A stretch of DNA of 64,000 bases from Mangrovibacter phragmitis (GCF_001655675.1 NZ_LYRP01000047.1:62001-126000); one strand, 5' to 3'. Positions 20,533 through 31,691 are shown, counted from the first letter of the stretch. A program made the numbers and translations. The notes: generated by a model not told the origin, from the letters alone.

Positions 20533-22218
20533 ATGTTAAAAAAAAATTCTGTTTATACCCCGTATACTGGGGCTATGTTGCTGGAAAACCCTTTGTTAAA
20601 TAAAGGGCTGGCATTTTCTCATGAAGAGCGTATTGCATTAAATTTAATTGGCCTGTTGCCTGAACAAGTCGAGACCATCACTGAACAAACTGAACGCGCA
20701 TGGTCCCAGTTTAATCACTTTAAACGCGACCTCTCCCGCCATATTTATTTGCGAAATATCCAGGATACTAACGAGACATTATTCTATAACCTGCTGCGCT
20801 CACACCTCGAAGAGATGATGCCCATCATCTATACCCCTACAGTGGGTGAGGCCTGTGAACACTTCTCTGATATCTACCGCCGCGCGCGTGGGTTATTTAT
20901 TTCCTGGCCAGACCGCCACCGTATTGATGACATGCTGCAAAACTTTTCCCGCCATGACATAAAAGTCATTGTTGTGACTGATGGCGAACGTATTCTCGGC
21001 CTTGGTGACCAGGGAATTGGCGGCATGGGCATCCCTATCGGTAAATTATCGCTGTACACAGCCTGTGGTGGTATTAACCCGGCATCTACATTGCCCATCA
21101 TGCTGGATGTCGGCACGAATAATGCCCAGCGCCTGGATGATCCTCTGTATATGGGTTGGCGCCACCCACGTATCACAGATGGTGAATACCGTGAATTTAT
21201 GGATATGTTTATCAATGCCGTAAAAGAGCGCTGGCCAAATGTTCTGCTGCAATTTGAAGACTTTGCTCAGAATAACGCCACACAATTACTGAACCGCTAC
21301 CGTGACGAGCTGTGCTGCTTTAACGATGATATTCAGGGTACAGCCGCCGTTGCACTAGGTACACTGATTGCCGGTTCACAGGCTAAAGGTTCAACACTGC
21401 GCGACCAGCGTATTGCCTTCCTGGGTGCAGGCTCCGCAGGCTGTGGTATTGCGGAAACTATCGTTGCACGTATGGTGGCAGATGGTGCCAGTGAAGAAGA
21501 AGCACGTTCACGAATCTTCATGGTGGACCGTTTTGGCCTGTTGACTGACGACATGCCAAACCTGCGGGATTTCCAGCACCGTCTGGTCACCAGCCGGGAA
21601 AAAGTACAGGGCTGGGGTAATGAAGCCGGAACAATTTCCCTGATGGATGTAGTCCGCCACGCGAAACCCACTGTGTTAATTGGCGTCTCCGGGCAACCGG
21701 GGTTATTCAGTGAAGAAATCGTTAAAGAGATGCATCGCCACTGCCCGCATCCTATTATTATGCCGTTGTCCAACCCAACGTCACGCGCGGAAGCCAAACC
21801 ACAAGACTTGATTGCCTGGACGGAAGGCGCTGCACTGGTTGCCACAGGAAGCCCGTTCCCACCAGTATGCTACCAGGATAATATTTATGACATTGCCCAA
21901 TGTAACAATGCCTATATTTTCCCGGGCCTGGGGCTGGGCATTCTGGCAGCGAAAGCACGCCGTGTCACGAACGGTATGCTACTGGCAGCAAGCCAGACAC
22001 TGGCTGATCATTCACCACTGGTGCAGACAGAACGTGGCAAGTTACTGCCTCCTATTGAAGAGATAGAACAGGTTTCTCGAGCAATAGCACTGTCTGTGGC
22101 AAAAGCCGCGCAACAGGATGGTGTCGCACCACAAATGGATGACGATGCTATTCTTTCCGCTATTGATAAAACGTTCTGGAAAGCAGAATACCAGCCTTAT
22201 AAACACGCGGCATTTTAA
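20533..22218 (+). CDS. NAD-dependent malic enzyme (MaeA-like)
   Basis: A 561-residue malic enzyme close to E. coli MaeA (565): [28 protein letters not shown] with the catalytic Tyr, [23 protein letters not shown] with the catalytic Lys, FEDFAQNNA and [12 protein letters not shown] for the metal, and [11 protein letters not shown] for NAD. It oxidatively decarboxylates malate to pyruvate. GGAG lies seven bases before the ATG. It occupies the former zupT locus together with a carrier of the family that includes malate permeases, so it is probably a second, locally regulated copy for malate use. A malolactic-type reaction cannot be excluded from sequence. Confidence 0.93.
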   Translation: MLKKNSVYTPYTGAMLLENPLLNKGLAFSHEERIALNLIGLLPEQVETITEQTERAWSQFNHFKRDLSRHIYLRNIQDTNETLFYNLLRSHLEEMMPIIYTPTVGEACEHFSDIYRRARGLFISWPDRHRIDDMLQNFSRHDIKVIVVTDGERILGLGDQGIGGMGIPIGKLSLYTACGGINPASTLPIMLDVGTNNAQRLDDPLYMGWRHPRITDGEYREFMDMFINAVKERWPNVLLQFEDFAQNNATQLLNRYRDELCCFNDDIQGTAAVALGTLIAGSQAKGSTLRDQRIAFLGAGSAGCGIAETIVARMVADGASEEEARSRIFMVDRFGLLTDDMPNLRDFQHRLVTSREKVQGWGNEAGTISLMDVVRHAKPTVLIGVSGQPGLFSEEIVKEMHRHCPHPIIMPLSNPTSRAEAKPQDLIAWTEGAALVATGSPFPPVCYQDNIYDIAQCNNAYIFPGLGLGILAAKARRVTNGMLLAASQTLADHSPLVQTERGKLLPPIEEIEQVSRAIALSVAKAAQQDGVAPQMDDDAILSAIDKTFWKAEYQPYKHAAF

Positions 22219-22240
22219 TTTATTTTCTTACCTGTTAATG

Positions 22241-22267
22241 ATGCGCCATTTACTGGCGCATTTTTTA
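22241..22267 (+). terminator. Rho-independent terminator after the malic enzyme gene
   Basis: ATGCGCCA/TGGCGCAT with a TTTAC loop and a following T6 tract, 22 bp after the stop. It separates the enzyme from the carrier gene, which therefore needs its own promoter in the 320 bp that follow. Confidence 0.9.
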
Positions 22268-22591
22268 TTTCCCGCATCAACTTCCCCTGTCGATTACCTC
22301 TGTTAATTCACAAAAAAATATCTTCCCAAACCAAAAAAACGCAGCCGTTACTTTATTAAATTTAAACAGGCTTTAGTAATTAATGTTAGCCCCTTGCCGT
22401 GACTGATATCACTCACAAAAGAATACAGCAACTATATATTCAGCTCATCATAACGATTATTTATTCATTTACAAATAGTGAAATAAAGGCTTATCACTCA
22501 GTGTGTTAACCAGAAAAATCTCAACATGAGAAAACATCACTGAAGGTGATCTCCAGGTTGTTTCCACTCAATACAATTACAAGGTAATATT
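22268..22591 (+). promoter_or_regulatory. Leader and promoter region of the AEC carrier gene
   Basis: An A+T-rich 324-bp stretch without a supported gene between the terminator and the carrier. AAGGTAATATT provides the ribosome-binding site of the carrier. I see no recognisable operator. Confidence 0.4.
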
Positions 22592-23533
22592 ATGCCAACA
22601 TTACTCTTATCCTCATTATTTCCACTTGTGTTCATTATGGTTCTTGGATGGTTAAGTGGTAAACTAGGTTATACCCGCCGCGAAGATGCTTCGGTATTAG
22701 CAACCGTAGTTATCCGCTTTGCTCTGCCTTTGCATTTATTTATGGGTGCACTGAAAACGGATCCAGAGAAAATTCAAAACCTGCCATTTATGGCCGTTCT
22801 GGTATTTGGCCTGATGGGCTCGTGGTTGTTGGCATTACTTATTTCACGATTTGTCTTTCGCCATGATATTAAAACCAGTGCAATTCAGTCACTGGTGTGT
22901 GCCTTCCCGGATATGGCTTACTTTGGTGCGCCCGTGCTGGCGGTATTAATTGGCCCGGAAGGTTTTCTGGGTGTCCTGATAGGTAACCTGATAACCAGTG
23001 TGTTGATGATTCCCCTAACTATTATGCTGATTCGCATGGGGGAGAAAGGTAACGAATCAGAAGCAGTCAGACTGGGCAGTATGATAGCCGCGAATTTATT
23101 TAAAGCCATTCGCAACCCTATTGTCTGGATCCCTATTCTGGGAGTATTGCTGAGCCTGAGTGGCCTTAAAATCCCGGCATTGCTGGAGTCACCAATTGAG
23201 ATGATGGGGAAAACGGCCGGAGGGATTTCACTGTTTGCTCTGGGGTTACTGTTCTATGGTGAACGCCCCGCCTTCAATATACATACACTCACCAATATCA
23301 GTATCAAGAACCTGATCCAGCCTGCATTAATGGTTGCCGCCGGGCTGGCTGTTGGCCTCAGCCACACGTTTATGCAGCAAGTGGTGATTATTGGTGCAAC
23401 CCCTTCAGCTATAGCTGCCGGGATGTTTGCCATACGCAGTGATACTTATGTGGAATCAGCCTCATCATCCATTTTACTGGGGACCGCACTGGGCATTGTG
23501 ACTGAAGGCATCATGATTTACCTAGTTTCATAA
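22592..23533 (+). CDS. Auxin efflux carrier (AEC) family transporter, putative malate/organic acid permease
   Basis: A 313-residue polytopic membrane protein with about ten hydrophobic segments, matching the AEC/BASS-type fold: an N-terminal SLFPLVFIMVLGWLSGKLG, the conserved FPDMAYFGAPVLAVLIGPEG crossover region, and a C-terminal ATPSAIAAGMFAIRSDTY half-repeat. The family includes malonate carrier MdcF and malate permease MleP. Being next to a malic enzyme makes malate or a similar C4 acid the likely substrate, which is inference. Confidence 0.88.
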   Translation: MPTLLLSSLFPLVFIMVLGWLSGKLGYTRREDASVLATVVIRFALPLHLFMGALKTDPEKIQNLPFMAVLVFGLMGSWLLALLISRFVFRHDIKTSAIQSLVCAFPDMAYFGAPVLAVLIGPEGFLGVLIGNLITSVLMIPLTIMLIRMGEKGNESEAVRLGSMIAANLFKAIRNPIVWIPILGVLLSLSGLKIPALLESPIEMMGKTAGGISLFALGLLFYGERPAFNIHTLTNISIKNLIQPALMVAAGLAVGLSHTFMQQVVIIGATPSAIAAGMFAIRSDTYVESASSSILLGTALGIVTEGIMIYLVS

Positions 23534-23555
23534 CGCTATCAGGCCCCGAAAAGCA

Positions 23556-23581
23556 CTGTGGCAGCCAAATAGCTGCCACAG
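23556..23581. terminator. Bidirectional terminator between the carrier gene and ribB
   Basis: A perfect 10-bp stem CTGTGGCAGC/GCTGCCACAG with a six-base loop lies between convergent genes. It has A- or T-rich flanks in both directions, so it can serve both. Confidence 0.8.
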
Positions 23582-23602
23582 GAAATAAAAAGTCATTGCC
23601 AG

Positions 23603-24256
23603 TTAGCTGGCTTTACGCTCATTAGCCTGACGATAAGCTACGATATCTTCGATGGTGACAACCGCTAAGTTGTGTTTACCAGCAAATTCGATGCAACCCG
23701 GCGCACGAGCCATAGTGCCATCGTCGTTAGTCAGTTCACACAGCACACCCATTGGTTTGAACCCGGCCAGCGTAACTAAATCTACCGTCGCTTCAGTGTG
23801 GCCACAGCGGGTAAGCACACCACCAGCCTGAGCACGCAACGGGAAAACATGCCCCGGGCGGTTTAAATCACTGGGTTTTGCGCCATCAGCAATTGCAGCA
23901 CGTACCGTGGTCAGCCTGTCGGCCGCAGAAACACCGGTAGTCACACCGTGAGCAGCTTCAATGGTAACGGTAAAACCGGTACCGAACGCACTGGTGTTAT
24001 TTTCTACCATCATAGGCAGGTCAAGTTGCTTGCGGCGTTCATCCGTAATACACAAACAAACGATACCGCTGCCATGGCGAATGGTGAGTGCCATTTGTTC
24101 AACCGTCATATTTTCAGCGGCAAAAATCATGTCACCTTCGTTTTCACGATTTTCGTCATCAAGGACCATTACACCACGTCCCTCACGTAATGCAGCAAGC
24201 GCTTGTTCAACGCGTTCAATAGGCGTGCCAAAAGAAGAAAGCAGCGTCTGATTCAT
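23603..24256 (-). CDS. ribB: 3,4-dihydroxy-2-butanone-4-phosphate synthase
   Basis: A 217-residue riboflavin biosynthesis enzyme converting ribulose 5-phosphate into dihydroxybutanone phosphate and formate. Active-site stretches are [35 protein letters not shown] and [10 protein letters not shown]. The ATG at 24256 ([10 protein letters not shown]) matches the E. coli start; an earlier ATG adds five residues. An FMN riboswitch lies upstream, so expression should fall when FMN is plentiful. Confidence 0.97.
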   Translation of the reverse strand: MNQTLLSSFGTPIERVEQALAALREGRGVMVLDDENRENEGDMIFAAENMTVEQMALTIRHGSGIVCLCITDERRKQLDLPMMVENNTSAFGTGFTVTIEAAHGVTTGVSAADRLTTVRAAIADGAKPSDLNRPGHVFPLRAQAGGVLTRCGHTEATVDLVTLAGFKPMGVLCELTNDDGTMARAPGCIEFAGKHNLAVVTIEDIVAYRQANERKAS

Positions 24257-24361
24257 GGTAAGAAACCTCATTAAACTTATGGATTACCAGAACCAGGGCA
24301 GTCTTAGGAGTGCCAAAAGGCAAATAAATAACGCGAGCGGGCTTTCACCCGACTGGATCGC

Positions 24362-24502
24362 TATCCTCTCCCATCCGGACTCTAACCGTCGGCCCCGGAA
24401 TTACACCGAGTCTGCTGACCTCCGCCATGACAGCGAAGCGCTCGCGGGCTTTCAGCAAGGCGCTGATTTACCGCCGGTGGGGAATTTCGCCCCGCCCTGA
24501 GA
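24362..24502 (-). promoter_or_regulatory. FMN riboswitch (RFN element) of ribB
   Basis: On the minus strand the conserved RFN core is present in order: CAGGGCGGGG, ACCGGCGGTAAAT, a variable stem, GGCGGAGGTCAGCAG and finally GAGTCCGGATGGGAGAGGAT. It sits about 105 nt before the ribB ATG. In E. coli the homologous leader controls ribB and also accumulates as small RNA SroG. The variable stem carries CGCGAGCG, which is exactly complementary to CGCTCGCG about 90 nt downstream in the same leader, a possible switch helix. Confidence 0.96.
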
Positions 24503-24628
24503 ATAAACGCAGTTACTATAACGCCAATCCCCTAACCCGGCAACGGGCTTAAAAATATTTCTGGTTTATCCCCCCGGATTCAGCGATTACAATAGAAGAA
24601 TCACCTCACTTTATTGCCGGAAAAGACA

Positions 24629-24892
24629 ATGATTGATCCAAAAAAAATTGAGCAGATAGCCCGTCAGATTCACGAATCAATGCCTAAAGGCATGCGTGAC
24701 TTTGGTGAAGATGTTGAGAAAAAAATCCGCCAGACGCTGCAGTCACAACTGACGCGCCTGGACATGGTGAGCCGTGAAGAGTTTGATGTTCAGACACAAG
24801 TTTTACTGCGGACTCGCGAAAAGCTTGCTGTGCTGGAACAACGCCTTGCCGCACTTGAAAGTACTCAGAAACAAGAAAGTGACGAACAGTAA
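24629..24892 (+). CDS. ubiK: Ubiquinone biosynthesis accessory factor UbiK
   Basis: An 87-residue BMFP-domain protein (formerly YqiC) that helps assemble the soluble ubiquinone biosynthesis complex with UbiJ. The N-terminal [19 protein letters not shown] and the coiled-coil [20 protein letters not shown] match E. coli closely; the C-terminal tail is shorter. The start at 24629 matches the family; an in-frame ATG five codons upstream is less likely. Confidence 0.94.
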   Translation: MIDPKKIEQIARQIHESMPKGMRDFGEDVEKKIRQTLQSQLTRLDMVSREEFDVQTQVLLRTREKLAVLEQRLAALESTQKQESDEQ

Positions 24893-24893
24893 T

Positions 24894-24957
24894 AACCCTG
24901 AAAAACCAACGGCTGGTAACATTAACAGACTGCCAACCGTTGGTGGCTCACAGGGTT
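24894..24957. terminator. Large dyad between ubiK and hldE
   Basis: Two nested arm pairs, AACCCTG/CAGGGTT (24894-24900, 24951-24957) and ACCAACGG/CCGTTGGT, form a long hairpin between the convergent ubiK and hldE genes. It probably acts as a bidirectional terminator. Confidence 0.65.
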
Positions 24958-24967
24958 CTGTTCAGAA

Positions 24968-26392
24968 TCACTGATTCTGAATTTTACGAATAATATTGGT
25001 GGTTGAGCAGCCATCTTCAAAGTTGAGCACCAGCACATCACCGCCATTTGCCCAAACTTCTTTACTCCCGGCAATATCTTCCGGTTTGTAATCGCCGCCT
25101 TTTACCAGTAAATCAGGCAGGATATCGGCTATCAGGCGCTGCGGAGTGTCTTCTTCAAACCCAACAACCCAGTCTACCGCTTCCAGCGCCGCCAGCACAA
25201 TCATACGCTGCTCCAGCGCATTGACCGGCCGGGTTTCCCCTTTCAGGCGACGCGTCGAGGCATCACTGTTGACAGCCACAATCAGCCTGTCACCCAGCTT
25301 ACGGGCATTTGCCAGGTAGGAAACATGGCCGGCATGCAGTATGTCGAACACACCATTCGTCATGACCACTTTTTCCCCCCGTTTACGGGCATCACTGACC
25401 GCCTGTTTCAGCGCAGCTTCACTCATCACGCCAAAGCCGGTTTCTGCCCGGCCACGCACCGCGTTTTCCAGCTCAATTGGCGAAACTGTAGATGTACCGA
25501 GTTTACCGACGACAACCCCGGCTGCGGCATTAGCAAAATAGCAGGCTTCTTCCAGTGAATTTCCGGCTGCCAGCGTCGCGGCCAGCACGCCAATCACAGT
25601 ATCCCCGGCACCAGTGACGTCGTATACCTCCTGTGCCTGAGTGGGCATATGCAAAGGAGCTTTGCCCGGTTGCAATAAACTCATGCCCTGCTCCGAGCGC
25701 GTTACCAGCAAAGCACTCAAGTCGTAATCAGCAATGAGTTTCAAACCGCGTTCAACAATTTGTTCTTCTGTAGTGCACTTACCCACCACAGCTTCGAATT
25801 CAGATAAGTTTGGCGTCAACAACGTTGCCCCGCGGTAACGCTCAAAGTCAGTGCCTTTCGGGTCGATTAATACGGGTACGCCCGCCTGACGCGCCAGGGC
25901 TATCATTTGCTGTACAGAAGCCAGTGCCCCTTTGGCATAGTCAGACAGCACAATCGCGCCCATTTCAGGCAAAGCCTGCTGAATGCGTTCATGCAACGGC
26001 GCCGGATCAACGCCTTCGAAACCTTCTTCAAAATCGAGGCGAATCAACTGCTGATTACGTGACAATACACGTAATTTAGTGATTGTCGGGTGGGTTGGCA
26101 CAGACACGAAATCACATTTAACATGCACATCCGCCAGAGACTGGCTCAAGGCCCGCGCAGCGTCATCAATCCCCGTCAGGCCAACCAGGCGTGAACGGGA
26201 ACCCAGAGAAGCAATGTTCATCGCGACGTTGGCTGCACCACCAGGGCGTTCTTCTATGGTGTCAACTTTCACCACCGGAACAGGCGCTTCAGGGGAAATT
26301 CGGCTGGTAGGGCCATACCAGTAGCGGTCCAGCATGACATCGCCTACCACCAGGACGCCAGCACGGTTGTACTCGGGCAGCGTTACTTTCAT
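24968..26392 (-). CDS. hldE: Bifunctional heptose-7-phosphate kinase / heptose-1-phosphate adenylyltransferase
   Basis: A 474-residue fusion enzyme making ADP-heptose for the lipopolysaccharide inner core. The ribokinase-type domain (about residues 1-318) has [16 protein letters not shown] and the anion hole and catalytic Asp in [11 protein letters not shown]. The cytidylyltransferase-type domain (about 340-474) has [20 protein letters not shown] lies eight bases before the ATG. The gene follows glnE at 68 bp in the conserved ygiF-glnE-hldE order. Confidence 0.97.
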   Translation of the reverse strand: MKVTLPEYNRAGVLVVGDVMLDRYWYGPTSRISPEAPVPVVKVDTIEERPGGAANVAMNIASLGSRSRLVGLTGIDDAARALSQSLADVHVKCDFVSVPTHPTITKLRVLSRNQQLIRLDFEEGFEGVDPAPLHERIQQALPEMGAIVLSDYAKGALASVQQMIALARQAGVPVLIDPKGTDFERYRGATLLTPNLSEFEAVVGKCTTEEQIVERGLKLIADYDLSALLVTRSEQGMSLLQPGKAPLHMPTQAQEVYDVTGAGDTVIGVLAATLAAGNSLEEACYFANAAAGVVVGKLGTSTVSPIELENAVRGRAETGFGVMSEAALKQAVSDARKRGEKVVMTNGVFDILHAGHVSYLANARKLGDRLIVAVNSDASTRRLKGETRPVNALEQRMIVLAALEAVDWVVGFEEDTPQRLIADILPDLLVKGGDYKPEDIAGSKEVWANGGDVLVLNFEDGCSTTNIIRKIQNQ

Positions 26393-26460
26393 TCCTTATT
26401 CTCCAGCAGAGATAGCAAATTTGCGCGCGATAATACCACAACTGATATTAATCGCACTGT

Positions 26461-29301
26461 TCAGGCCTGTTCCAGCCAGGTATTCCAACTGGTTATCACT
26501 TGTTGACGCTGTGCTGCGAAAGCATCCGGCTCCACATGCCCGGGCTGTGCCTGTAAGGCCAAATGGTGCAAGGCATCACGTAGCGTCACATAAGCTGACG
26601 TGAGCGCGTGCGCTTCTTCTTCAGGCATAATGCCATGCTGGGCTAGCAACGCCAGAATACGCACATTATCAGACCAGCGGGTCAGACCAGGGACTTTTGC
26701 TGCATCGCGTAATACCAGATACTGCGTGATGAATTCGATGTCAGTAATGCCCCCCTGGTCAGCTTTAATGTCAAACCGGCCACGGTGTTTATTGCCAAGA
26801 TGTGTGCGCATTTTTTCACGCATCTCACGCACTTCAGTACGCAGGTGGTCTTCATTACGCTCAGTACACAAAATCTTTTGGCGAATGGCATTAAACCGGG
26901 TGTGGATTTGGCTGTCGCCATATACCACTCTGGCACGCACCAGCGCCTGGTGCTCCCATGTCCAGGCCTCATTACGTTGGTAGTCTTCAAAGGCACTGTC
27001 GGTGGTTACCAACATCCCGGCTTCACCTGCCGGGCGCAGGCGCGCATCCACTTCATACAAAATACCGGAAGAAGTCCGCGTGCTGAACAAATGCATAATG
27101 CGCTGGGCCAGGCGCAGATAAAACTGGCGACCATCAATTTCCTTTTCACCATCCGTAACCGCGTCGGCCGGGCAATCGTGCAGAAACACCAGATCAAGGT
27201 CTGAGCTGTAACCCAGCTCCCATCCGCCCAGTTTGCCGTAACCAACCACTGCAAACCCGTACCCTTCCCGGCCAGCTAAATGCCCTGGCCTGCCAAAACG
27301 AGCCACCATTTGTGCCCACGCGCGCTGCACGACGGCATCGATTATCGCTTCGGCCAGCCAGGTTAAGTGATCACTCACTTTCATCACAGGCAACGTCCCT
27401 GCGATATCGGCTGCTGCGACACGTAACAGTTGCGTCTGTTTAAACTGGCGTAGTGCTTCCAGTTGTTGTTCTTCGTCATCTTCAGGAACACGCAACAAAT
27501 ACTGGCGCAGTTCATCGCGGTAGGCATCAGGTGCTGTAGGCTGGTAAAGCGTGGAAGGGTCAAGCAGCTCATCAAGCAACAAAGGGTATTGTGCCAGTTG
27601 CTCCGCCACCATTGGCGAAGCAGCACATAAACGCACCAGATGCTGCAATGCACCTGGGAACTCGCTGAGCAGTTCCAGATAGGTGGTGCGGGTCAGAATA
27701 CCGGTGAGCAGAGGTACCATACGTGAGAACGGAACTGGCGCATCATCCCGGCTACAAACAGCCTGCAACAAATGCGGCATTAACTGATCAAGCACCTGCC
27801 GACCTCTCGGGCCAATAGTCCGCCGGTTGGTATCGTTACGAAAATCGGTAATCAGGCGCAGAACTTGCTGGCGATCAGCATCCGCAAGGTGAGCCAGTAC
27901 ATCCGGGGTATCCTGGCTATCCAGTGTGTCATGCCATAATTCGCTCCAGCCATCATCCACCGCATGCTGCGCTTCCACGCTTTCTTCATCGCCAATCAGC
28001 GCATTGAAAATTGTGCGTACCGCCTGCATATGGTGTTGCAAGGTTGCTTCCAGTACAGACCAGTCGGGAGCATTCATCGCCCAGGCAAGGCGTGCGCGAT
28101 TCAGTTCATCACCCGGCAATGTCTGGGTTTGTTCATCATGAATACTTTGCAGTAAATTCTCCAGACGGCGCAGCCACAAGTAGGCCTCACGCAACGCAAC
28201 TACATCACTGGCAGGCAGCAAATTCAGGTCGTTGATAACATCCAACGTTTGCAGTAATGAGCGTGATTGCAAAGCGGGTTCGCGCCCACCGCGGATAAGC
28301 TGAAAAACCTGAACAATAAACTCCGCTTCGCGAATCCCCCCGGCCCCCAGCTTAATGTTATCTTTCAGCCCCCGCCGCCGCACTTCCCGGGCAATCATAC
28401 TTTTCATGTTACGCAGCGACTGAATCACACTAAAATCAATGTAGCGGCGAAAAACAAACGGCCTCAGCATCGCGTGCAATTCTTTGCTCCACAGACTGTC
28501 TTGCGGGCCAAGTATTTTCGCCTTCACCATGGCATAACGTTCCCAGTCACGCCCCTGCTCCTGGTAATAATCTTCGAGAGCCGCAAAGCTCATTACCAGT
28601 GGCCCGCTGTCACCAAAAGGACGCAGGCGCATATCCACCCGGTAGACAAAGCCATCCTGTGTTGGTTGATCCAGTACTTTGATTAAACGTTGCCCCATGC
28701 GTGTAAAAAACTGCGCATTATCCAGCTCCCTGCGCCCACCTTGTGTCACGCCGCTTTCCGGCCAGGCAAAAATAAGGTCAATATCCGAAGAAAAGTTAAG
28801 CTCTCCGCCGCCCAGTTTCCCCATACCCAGGATAAATAACGACTGAGGGACGCCCTCTTTATTAGATGGCGTTCCCCATTCCCGGCAGCATGCCTGATAT
28901 ACCCAGTCTCGGGCAGCAACAATTAACGCTTCGGCCAGCGCACTTAATTGCACCAGTGACTGTTCAGTACTGCTGCTTTCTGTCACCTGCCCCCACGCAA
29001 TACGGACCATTTCCCGGCGGCGGAAAATACGCAGTTCGCGCATCAGTTCTGCTTCGCTCTCAATACTGTCCAACAACCGCTCCAGTGCTGAAGCATAGTT
29101 TTGCCATTCATCAGGGCCTGGCTGTGCAACCTGCAACTCTTCCAGCCATTGCGGCCAGGCCTGCACGCTGTCACACACAAAATCACTGAATGCCAGTACG
29201 CTTTGTGCCTGCTGAGAAAGCGCCTGAGTTGCAAAAGATTCCGGCAGGCGCGCCAGGCGCGTCTGCCAGTGTTGTTGTAAAACAGGAGAGAGAGGAATCA
29301 T
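26461..29301 (-). CDS. glnE: Bifunctional glutamine synthetase adenylyltransferase/deadenylase
   Basis: A 946-residue enzyme that adds or removes AMP on glutamine synthetase under PII control. Both nucleotidyltransferase domains are intact: the N-terminal deadenylase site [20 protein letters not shown] and the C-terminal adenylylase site [20 protein letters not shown]. The start at 29301 (MIPLSP) aligns with E. coli MKPLSS; an ATG two codons earlier is possible. It is 17 bp downstream of ygiF. Confidence 0.97.
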   Translation of the reverse strand: MIPLSPVLQQHWQTRLARLPESFATQALSQQAQSVLAFSDFVCDSVQAWPQWLEELQVAQPGPDEWQNYASALERLLDSIESEAELMRELRIFRRREMVRIAWGQVTESSSTEQSLVQLSALAEALIVAARDWVYQACCREWGTPSNKEGVPQSLFILGMGKLGGGELNFSSDIDLIFAWPESGVTQGGRRELDNAQFFTRMGQRLIKVLDQPTQDGFVYRVDMRLRPFGDSGPLVMSFAALEDYYQEQGRDWERYAMVKAKILGPQDSLWSKELHAMLRPFVFRRYIDFSVIQSLRNMKSMIAREVRRRGLKDNIKLGAGGIREAEFIVQVFQLIRGGREPALQSRSLLQTLDVINDLNLLPASDVVALREAYLWLRRLENLLQSIHDEQTQTLPGDELNRARLAWAMNAPDWSVLEATLQHHMQAVRTIFNALIGDEESVEAQHAVDDGWSELWHDTLDSQDTPDVLAHLADADRQQVLRLITDFRNDTNRRTIGPRGRQVLDQLMPHLLQAVCSRDDAPVPFSRMVPLLTGILTRTTYLELLSEFPGALQHLVRLCAASPMVAEQLAQYPLLLDELLDPSTLYQPTAPDAYRDELRQYLLRVPEDDEEQQLEALRQFKQTQLLRVAAADIAGTLPVMKVSDHLTWLAEAIIDAVVQRAWAQMVARFGRPGHLAGREGYGFAVVGYGKLGGWELGYSSDLDLVFLHDCPADAVTDGEKEIDGRQFYLRLAQRIMHLFSTRTSSGILYEVDARLRPAGEAGMLVTTDSAFEDYQRNEAWTWEHQALVRARVVYGDSQIHTRFNAIRQKILCTERNEDHLRTEVREMREKMRTHLGNKHRGRFDIKADQGGITDIEFITQYLVLRDAAKVPGLTRWSDNVRILALLAQHGIMPEEEAHALTSAYVTLRDALHHLALQAQPGHVEPDAFAAQRQQVITSWNTWLEQA

Positions 29302-29318
29302 CACCATTTTCCCTTAAT

Positions 29319-30629
29319 TTAGTGTTTCCCTGATTGCCCGCTGTGTAACCAGAAAGGTGCCTGAGCCAGTGCCTCATGGCGGAAGTGGTCTGCTTCATGG
29401 CGGCTGCCCTGCCTGATAGCCAGACAAAGTTCCTGCCAGTTATCCAGCCAGTGGCTGGCCTGGGTTTGATCATAAAAGCCAGACAACAGACGTAAAATAT
29501 GGACTTCACGGCTCAGACGCGGCAGTTGATCCCGCAGGCTGTCGCCTGTTACGTGAGTAAATGTACGCTTCAGTTCCGCGCTGTGGCGTGACAAATTAAT
29601 ATCAGCAAAACGCTTAAACCCTTCGTCAAGGCTACGCAGTGCTTTCTCATCCAAAAACGGACGCCAGCCCCGGGTCACCAGCCATTGGGTTAACGCCAGT
29701 TTGGTTTGCGTGAAACGAGTTTCCCATACCACGCTTTCTGCTGAGACATCCAGCGCCAGATCACTTTCAGTATGGGTGAGCATGTCACGTAAGTGAGTAC
29801 TCGCCTTTCTGGGAATAATGCCACCAAACAGCACCAGTGTTGCACGAATAAGCCCAATACTTTCAATAATTTCGTTCTTCGCTTTTTGATCGCCACGCAC
29901 CCACAACTCTTCATGGTAGAGCCAATGATTGAGCGCAATATCCAGTGCCGTCTCCAGGCCTTTCTCTACACTGGACTTCAACGGAAGTTGCATAATGGGT
30001 AACGCCTGATGAGGGCGTTCAGGATTTCCTTTCGCCAGGTGGTAACCCCGGGCCGCCTTACTGAGCAGCCCCTGGCGAACTCCCGGCCGGGAGGCCAGAA
30101 CCCCCGCAAGGCTCAGGACATCTTCCGTATTGCCTTTAATCAGCTCCAGTTCAAGTTCATGAATGACTTCGCTGAACTCACCCGCTTTCACCTCGCCCTG
30201 GTCAAAAGCTATCTCTACTTCGCTGTCACCGTGAGTAACCACCCACTTTTCCCGCAAAAAATCGGTACTGAACAGCGGGTGCAACGCTTTTTCCAGTTCG
30301 GCCACATCACAACCTTGTGGCCAGATTTCAGCCGGAAACTTATCCAGCGCTAAGACAGGCGCATCCAGAGCAACGTTATATTCCGGGCGCTGATGCAACC
30401 CACCCACAACATGCCCGGCCGTTTTAATCGTCATTTCATACCGGCCATCCACACCACGGATGCGCAAGCCAGCATCATGGCGCCGCAAGTAGTTATCCTG
30501 CGTTTCATAATAGATATTGCTCAGTTTTCGTGGCTCACTATGCTGGCCGGGAAGCGTATTCAGAAAAGCGCATAACGCATCACCGCTTTGCGGTTGAACA
30601 ATGAACTTTAATTCGATTTCTTGTGCCAT
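29319..30629 (-). CDS. ygiF: Inorganic triphosphatase YgiF (CYTH-CHAD)
   Basis: A 436-residue protein. The N-terminal CYTH domain (about 1-200) has the hallmark EIELKF (ExExK) and hydrolyses inorganic tripolyphosphate. The C-terminal CHAD domain (about 215-430) is helical and His-rich and binds polyphosphate in relatives. It heads the ygiF-glnE-hldE operon. Confidence 0.95.
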   Translation of the reverse strand: MAQEIELKFIVQPQSGDALCAFLNTLPGQHSEPRKLSNIYYETQDNYLRRHDAGLRIRGVDGRYEMTIKTAGHVVGGLHQRPEYNVALDAPVLALDKFPAEIWPQGCDVAELEKALHPLFSTDFLREKWVVTHGDSEVEIAFDQGEVKAGEFSEVIHELELELIKGNTEDVLSLAGVLASRPGVRQGLLSKAARGYHLAKGNPERPHQALPIMQLPLKSSVEKGLETALDIALNHWLYHEELWVRGDQKAKNEIIESIGLIRATLVLFGGIIPRKASTHLRDMLTHTESDLALDVSAESVVWETRFTQTKLALTQWLVTRGWRPFLDEKALRSLDEGFKRFADINLSRHSAELKRTFTHVTGDSLRDQLPRLSREVHILRLLSGFYDQTQASHWLDNWQELCLAIRQGSRHEADHFRHEALAQAPFWLHSGQSGKH

Positions 30630-30948
30630 AGTCTCTACTTACTGTCGTTCCACAAATTGGGAAGTGAACTTAAAAAACATTTAACTGTCAGTATACTCTA
30701 AATAATTCGGGTTTCAGGGCTGCAAAATGAACCTGCATCCAGAAACCCAGCTAACGCAGTAACAGCTGATGAAACCCCAGGGATGGTGAGTGACACCCAA
30801 TAACGCTAAGGGTAGCTGGCTTCGGCGCAAACTGACTTTTTGGTGGTAAAAATCACACCAGGAAGATTCCCATTCAGGTTTAGTTTTTGCGTCGTCAGAC
30901 TGTTGCCATTACTATCTTTCTACCATTAACGACAATAATGACTTACTA
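30630..30948. other. Gene-free divergent region between ygiF and ygiM
   Basis: 319 bp without a supported gene, containing the two divergent promoters. The 30700-30815 part starts TAAATAATTCGGGTTTCAGG and carries two further AAACCC-type stretches (near 30744 and 30771). This resembles the short noncoding intergenic repeats that begin AATTCG in enterobacteria, but I cannot prove a repeat family from one copy. Confidence 0.4.
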
Positions 30949-31569
30949 ATGCAGAAATTACGCCTGATTTGTCTCTCTTTATTTGCTTTAAGCGTTTCCG
31001 CTACGGCTGTCGCGGATGAAACACGTTATGTATCCGATGATCTCACCACCTGGCTGCGCAGCGGGCCGGGGGACAACTACCGTCTGGTTGGCACCCTTTC
31101 TGCGGGCGAAGCTGTCACATTGCTGCAAACCAATGAAAACACAAATTATGGTCAGGTTCGTGACAAAGACGGGCGCACAGCCTGGATACCACTGAAAGAA
31201 CTGAATACTGACCCCAGCATGCGCACACGCGTACCAGCACTGGAAGCGCAGGTGAAAACCCTGACCGACAAGCTCAATAATATTGATGCCACCTGGAACC
31301 AGCGCACGGCAGATATGCAGAAAAAAGTGGCCGCAAGCGATGGTATTATCAATGGACTGAAAAGCGAAAACCAGAAGTTGAAGAATGAACTGACCGTTGC
31401 CCAGAAAAAGGTCAACATGGCTAACCTGCAACTGGATGACAAGCAGCGGACCATCATCATGCAATGGTTTATGTATGGCGGCGGTGTTGCGGGCATTGGG
31501 TTGTTACTGGGCCTGATCCTGCCCCATATTATTCCTGGTCGCCGCCGTAAAGACCGCTGGATGAACTAA
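30949..31569 (+). CDS. ygiM: SH3-domain membrane protein YgiM
   Basis: A 206-residue protein: signal peptide (cleavage near SATAVA-DE), bacterial SH3 domain (about 24-90: TWLRSGPGDNYRLVGTLSAGE), a coiled coil (about 90-160), then one membrane helix (GGGVAGIGLLLGLILPHI) and a basic tail GRRRKDRW. The architecture is that of E. coli YgiM, an inner-membrane protein with a periplasmic SH3 domain. Exact role unknown. Confidence 0.94.
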   Translation: MQKLRLICLSLFALSVSATAVADETRYVSDDLTTWLRSGPGDNYRLVGTLSAGEAVTLLQTNENTNYGQVRDKDGRTAWIPLKELNTDPSMRTRVPALEAQVKTLTDKLNNIDATWNQRTADMQKKVAASDGIINGLKSENQKLKNELTVAQKKVNMANLQLDDKQRTIIMQWFMYGGGVAGIGLLLGLILPHIIPGRRRKDRWMN

Positions 31570-31582
31570 GTCTGTTTGTAAA

Positions 31583-31613
31583 CGCCCGGTTTACCATTCT
31601 GGTAAACCGGGCG
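31583..31613 (+). terminator. Rho-independent terminator after ygiM
   Basis: A perfect 13-bp stem, CGCCCGGTTTACC with its complement, around an ATTCT loop, followed by a pyrimidine/T-rich run. It is the cleanest terminator in the window. Confidence 0.92.
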
Positions 31614-31691
31614 TTCTCTTCTTGTTCTTGCTCCATTATGGTTACACTTAACGTATGATATTGGGCAAAGTGGCCATCAATGAGGTAGCGG

